A DNA stretch of 64,000 nucleotides from Fidelibacterota bacterium (lineage in GTDB: Bacteria; Fidelibacterota; UBA2242; JAFGTP01), in the NCBI GenBank assembly GCA_016934035.1, contig JAFGTP010000046.1, positions 1 to 64,000 of the forward strand, given 5' to 3'. The notes below the pieces were generated by a model, which ran no database searches, was not told the origin of the DNA, and worked only from the letters and a program-made list of their open reading frames with translations. The position numbers were made by a program, and so were the translations under genes. Positions 62,372 to 64,000 of this stretch are shown here, piece by piece. Within the stretch, counting starts at the first letter, position 1, and each line of letters opens with the position of its first letter.

Positions 62372-64000
62372 ATGTTGATCCAAAAATTTTCCAGTAGTGT
62401 TTTAACCTTTTTAATATTGGTTTTCCTATCGACAATATTTTACCATTGCGCTTCGGAAGGTGCTCCATCCGGCGGTCCCAAGGATGAAACCGGGCCCGGT
62501 CTGATGAGGACATCGCCGGCCAATGGCGAAACCCTGGTGGACACCGGGACAACTATTCTGTTTGAATTTTCCGAACCGGTCAATTACAAATCCGTTGAAA
62601 ATTCATTGACCATTTTTCCTTCTCCCGATGAAAAACCGACGATTCGCATCAATCGCAATAAGGTCAGAATTATTCCCAAAGAAAAACTAAAACCCGGTAC
62701 GACCTATATTTTCACTTTTGGCCGGAAGGTGGAGGATTACCAGAAAAACATTACGGATGATGAAGTCAAGCTGGCCTTTTCTACCGGTAAAACCATTGAT
62801 AATAATACGGTATCGGGCAAATTATTTGATTACCGGGATGAAAAACAGACGGCTTATATCCTCTTTTATGTGCAGGATGGAAAAAATCTTGATTCCCTGA
62901 TTGATTATGACCCGGATTATTACACTCCGGTGGATAAAAAGGGTCATTATCGGGCAACCAACCTGGCCAAAGGGAAATATTCTGTTATTGCCTACCAGGG
63001 AAGTTTTAAAAAGAAACCAAGGTTTTCTGAAAGCGATTTTACTGCTGCGGGCTTTGATGAAAATATTATCCTGGAATCCGGCTCCGATACCCTTGAACAT
63101 GTTCATTTGAGATTGCATCAATATCCTCTGCGAGATTTTACAATGGAAAAAGCCTATGAAGAAGAGAGGGCAATCCATGTATTGTTTTCCCATCCGATCG
63201 ATATTGAAAAATCCAAAATTGAAGTGAAGTTCGATGGAATGTCCCTGGAAAAGCACTGGTATTTTGACGATAAAAACCCTAATACGCTGGTGTTGGTTCC
63301 ACTGTTGGATTCTGCCGGTTATGGGGTTGAGATTTCGGATCTGGTGGATATTTACGGCAGGTCTTTGGTTGCCATCACAGATACTCTAGTCTGGTCCAAT
63401 CCGGAAGTTGTTGACACCCTTGGCCCGAAAGCAAAGTTTCTGCTGTCAGGCGCAGAAGCGGTGTTGCCCGGGGAGCCAATAATTCTTCAGTTTAGCGAGC
63501 CAGTCCGGCTTCCTGAAAAGTTCAAAGACAGAATTATTTTGAGCGATCAGGACAGCAACAGCGTTGATTATTTCGTAGAACAAATCGATCTGACAAAGTA
63601 TCGGATCCGGCCTTTGGATGAATTGGAATATTTCCGAAAATACCATCTCGGCGCCTGTCTGGATTCTGTTGTGGATCTGTCAAACAATGCGTGTCAGGAT
63701 TCTCTCGTTCAAATGGAGTTTACGACAATTGATGAAAATGTGTTTGGTTCTATTTCCGGCACAATTGATACTCAATTGGATGTTGACAAAATTATATTCG
63801 GGTGTGAAAAAACAGATCAAAAAGAACGGGTTTACATGACCAGGGCCAGGGAAGACGGAACTTTTCATGTTGAAAAAGTATTGCCGGGGGATTATAAAAT
63901 TTTTGTATTTTATGATGAGAACAGCAATGACCAATATGATTGGGGCAGTTTAGTCCCTTATCGCCCTGCCGAAAAGTACCGGGATTATCCTAAACCGGTA
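62372..64000 (+). CDS. Ig-like (Big_5) domain lipoprotein, partial at window end
   Basis: Open for 543 codons to the window edge, without a stop. A hydrophobic N-terminus ends at Cys26 (FYHCAS), followed by the G-A-P-S-G-G-P-K-D-E-T linker that is characteristic of FCB-group Ig-like lipoproteins. An SbsA/Big_5-type Ig-like domain follows (~40-125: T-S-P-A-N-G-E-T-L...F-E-F-S-E-P-V...L-K-P-G-T-T-Y-I-F-T-F), and a similar second one occurs later (I-I-L-Q-F-S-E-P-V-R-L at ~370). A final piece resembles a carboxypeptidase-regulatory strand set (G-S-I-S-G-T-I-D, V-L-P-G-D-Y-K-I-F-V-F-Y-D-E-N-S-N). AGGA lies before the ATG. Surface role; function unknown. Confidence 0.85.
   Translation, partial: MLIQKFSSSVLTFLILVFLSTIFYHCASEGAPSGGPKDETGPGLMRTSPANGETLVDTGTTILFEFSEPVNYKSVENSLTIFPSPDEKPTIRINRNKVRIIPKEKLKPGTTYIFTFGRKVEDYQKNITDDEVKLAFSTGKTIDNNTVSGKLFDYRDEKQTAYILFYVQDGKNLDSLIDYDPDYYTPVDKKGHYRATNLAKGKYSVIAYQGSFKKKPRFSESDFTAAGFDENIILESGSDTLEHVHLRLHQYPLRDFTMEKAYEEERAIHVLFSHPIDIEKSKIEVKFDGMSLEKHWYFDDKNPNTLVLVPLLDSAGYGVEISDLVDIYGRSLVAITDTLVWSNPEVVDTLGPKAKFLLSGAEAVLPGEPIILQFSEPVRLPEKFKDRIILSDQDSNSVDYFVEQIDLTKYRIRPLDELEYFRKYHLGACLDSVVDLSNNACQDSLVQMEFTTIDENVFGSISGTIDTQLDVDKIIFGCEKTDQKERVYMTRAREDGTFHVEKVLPGDYKIFVFYDENSNDQYDWGSLVPYRPAEKYRDYPKPV

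Noticed and set aside
62205-62552. 115-codon minus-strand ORF
   Set aside because: It overlaps the start of the Ig-like lipoprotein, whose lipobox and linker are characteristic; composition is that of antisense.
1-64000. CRISPR array
   Set aside because: No series of short direct repeats with regular spacers was seen; the only sizeable direct repeat is the two-copy 230-bp element.

Overview
The window looks like chromosomal DNA of an uncultured or little-studied Gram-negative bacterium of the FCB superphylum (Bacteroidota / Calditrichota / KSB1 / Marinimicrobia neighbourhood). Reasons: many outer-surface lipoproteins, PKD, Ig-like and carboxypeptidase-regulatory surface proteins, a subtilase with a C-terminal sorting-like tail, a full Na+-translocating NADH:quinone oxidoreductase (NQR) operon, zf-HC2 anti-sigma factors, and a flagellin with a sigma-28 type promoter. 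This placement is inference from gene content; there is no rRNA in the window. The left arm (about 1-9200) and the toxin-antitoxin region are visibly AT-richer than the rest.

Layout. 1-5400 (minus): five secreted or lipid-anchored surface proteins, ending with a TPR-CsgG-like lipoprotein. 5516-9204 (minus): a compact three-gene module consisting of a 340-residue unrecognised regulator (possibly sigma-like), a soluble zf-HC2 protein, and a protein joining a Lon-type (S16) protease-like domain without an ATPase, one membrane helix and an FG-GAP/VCBS propeller outside the membrane. This is the strongest candidate for an undescribed signalling system. 9452-16315 (plus): GH3 beta-glucosidase with PA14, PNGase F-type N-glycanase and dipeptidyl peptidase IV, a set suited to glycoprotein breakdown. 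16473-18187: propeller lipoprotein and ArsR regulator. 18188-21976: accessory stretch with a MITE-like element, an IS110-like transposase remnant, a Phd/ParE toxin-antitoxin pair, an integrase fossil, an OmpA-family protein flanked by two copies of a 230-bp repeat, and an attC-like hairpin. 21977-29001: nqrA, a dihydroorotate-dehydrogenase-like gene, nqrB-C-D, a small ORF, nqrE, an nqrM-like gene and nqrF.

29284-42070: a CBS protein, then a long minus-strand run with two glycosyltransferases, a flippase, a FemAB-like acyltransferase, paired CNNM/CorC-type proteins, a zinc-ribbon-like membrane protein, a nucleoside kinase, Pcm, GlgC and a PAP2-like protein. 42168-42359: tRNA-His and tRNA-Glu with a strong terminator. 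42503-45968: ispG, tsaC/sua5 and an MsbA-like ABC exporter. 46021-48744: sialidase-like protein and gpmI.

49022-54539: a subtilase, followed by an ECF sigma / zf-HC2-HEAT anti-sigma / two DUF4097-type proteins module that looks like envelope-stress control. 54595-56557: a pyrimidine salvage operon (cdd-udk-tdk) with a thioredoxin. 56614-58824: M23 peptidase. 59003-59155: a small transcription unit with its own terminator. 59205-60839: RqcH/NFACT. 60923-62064: flagellin, a following excisionase-type HTH gene and the sigma-28 promoter. 62372-64000: an Ig-like lipoprotein that runs off the window.
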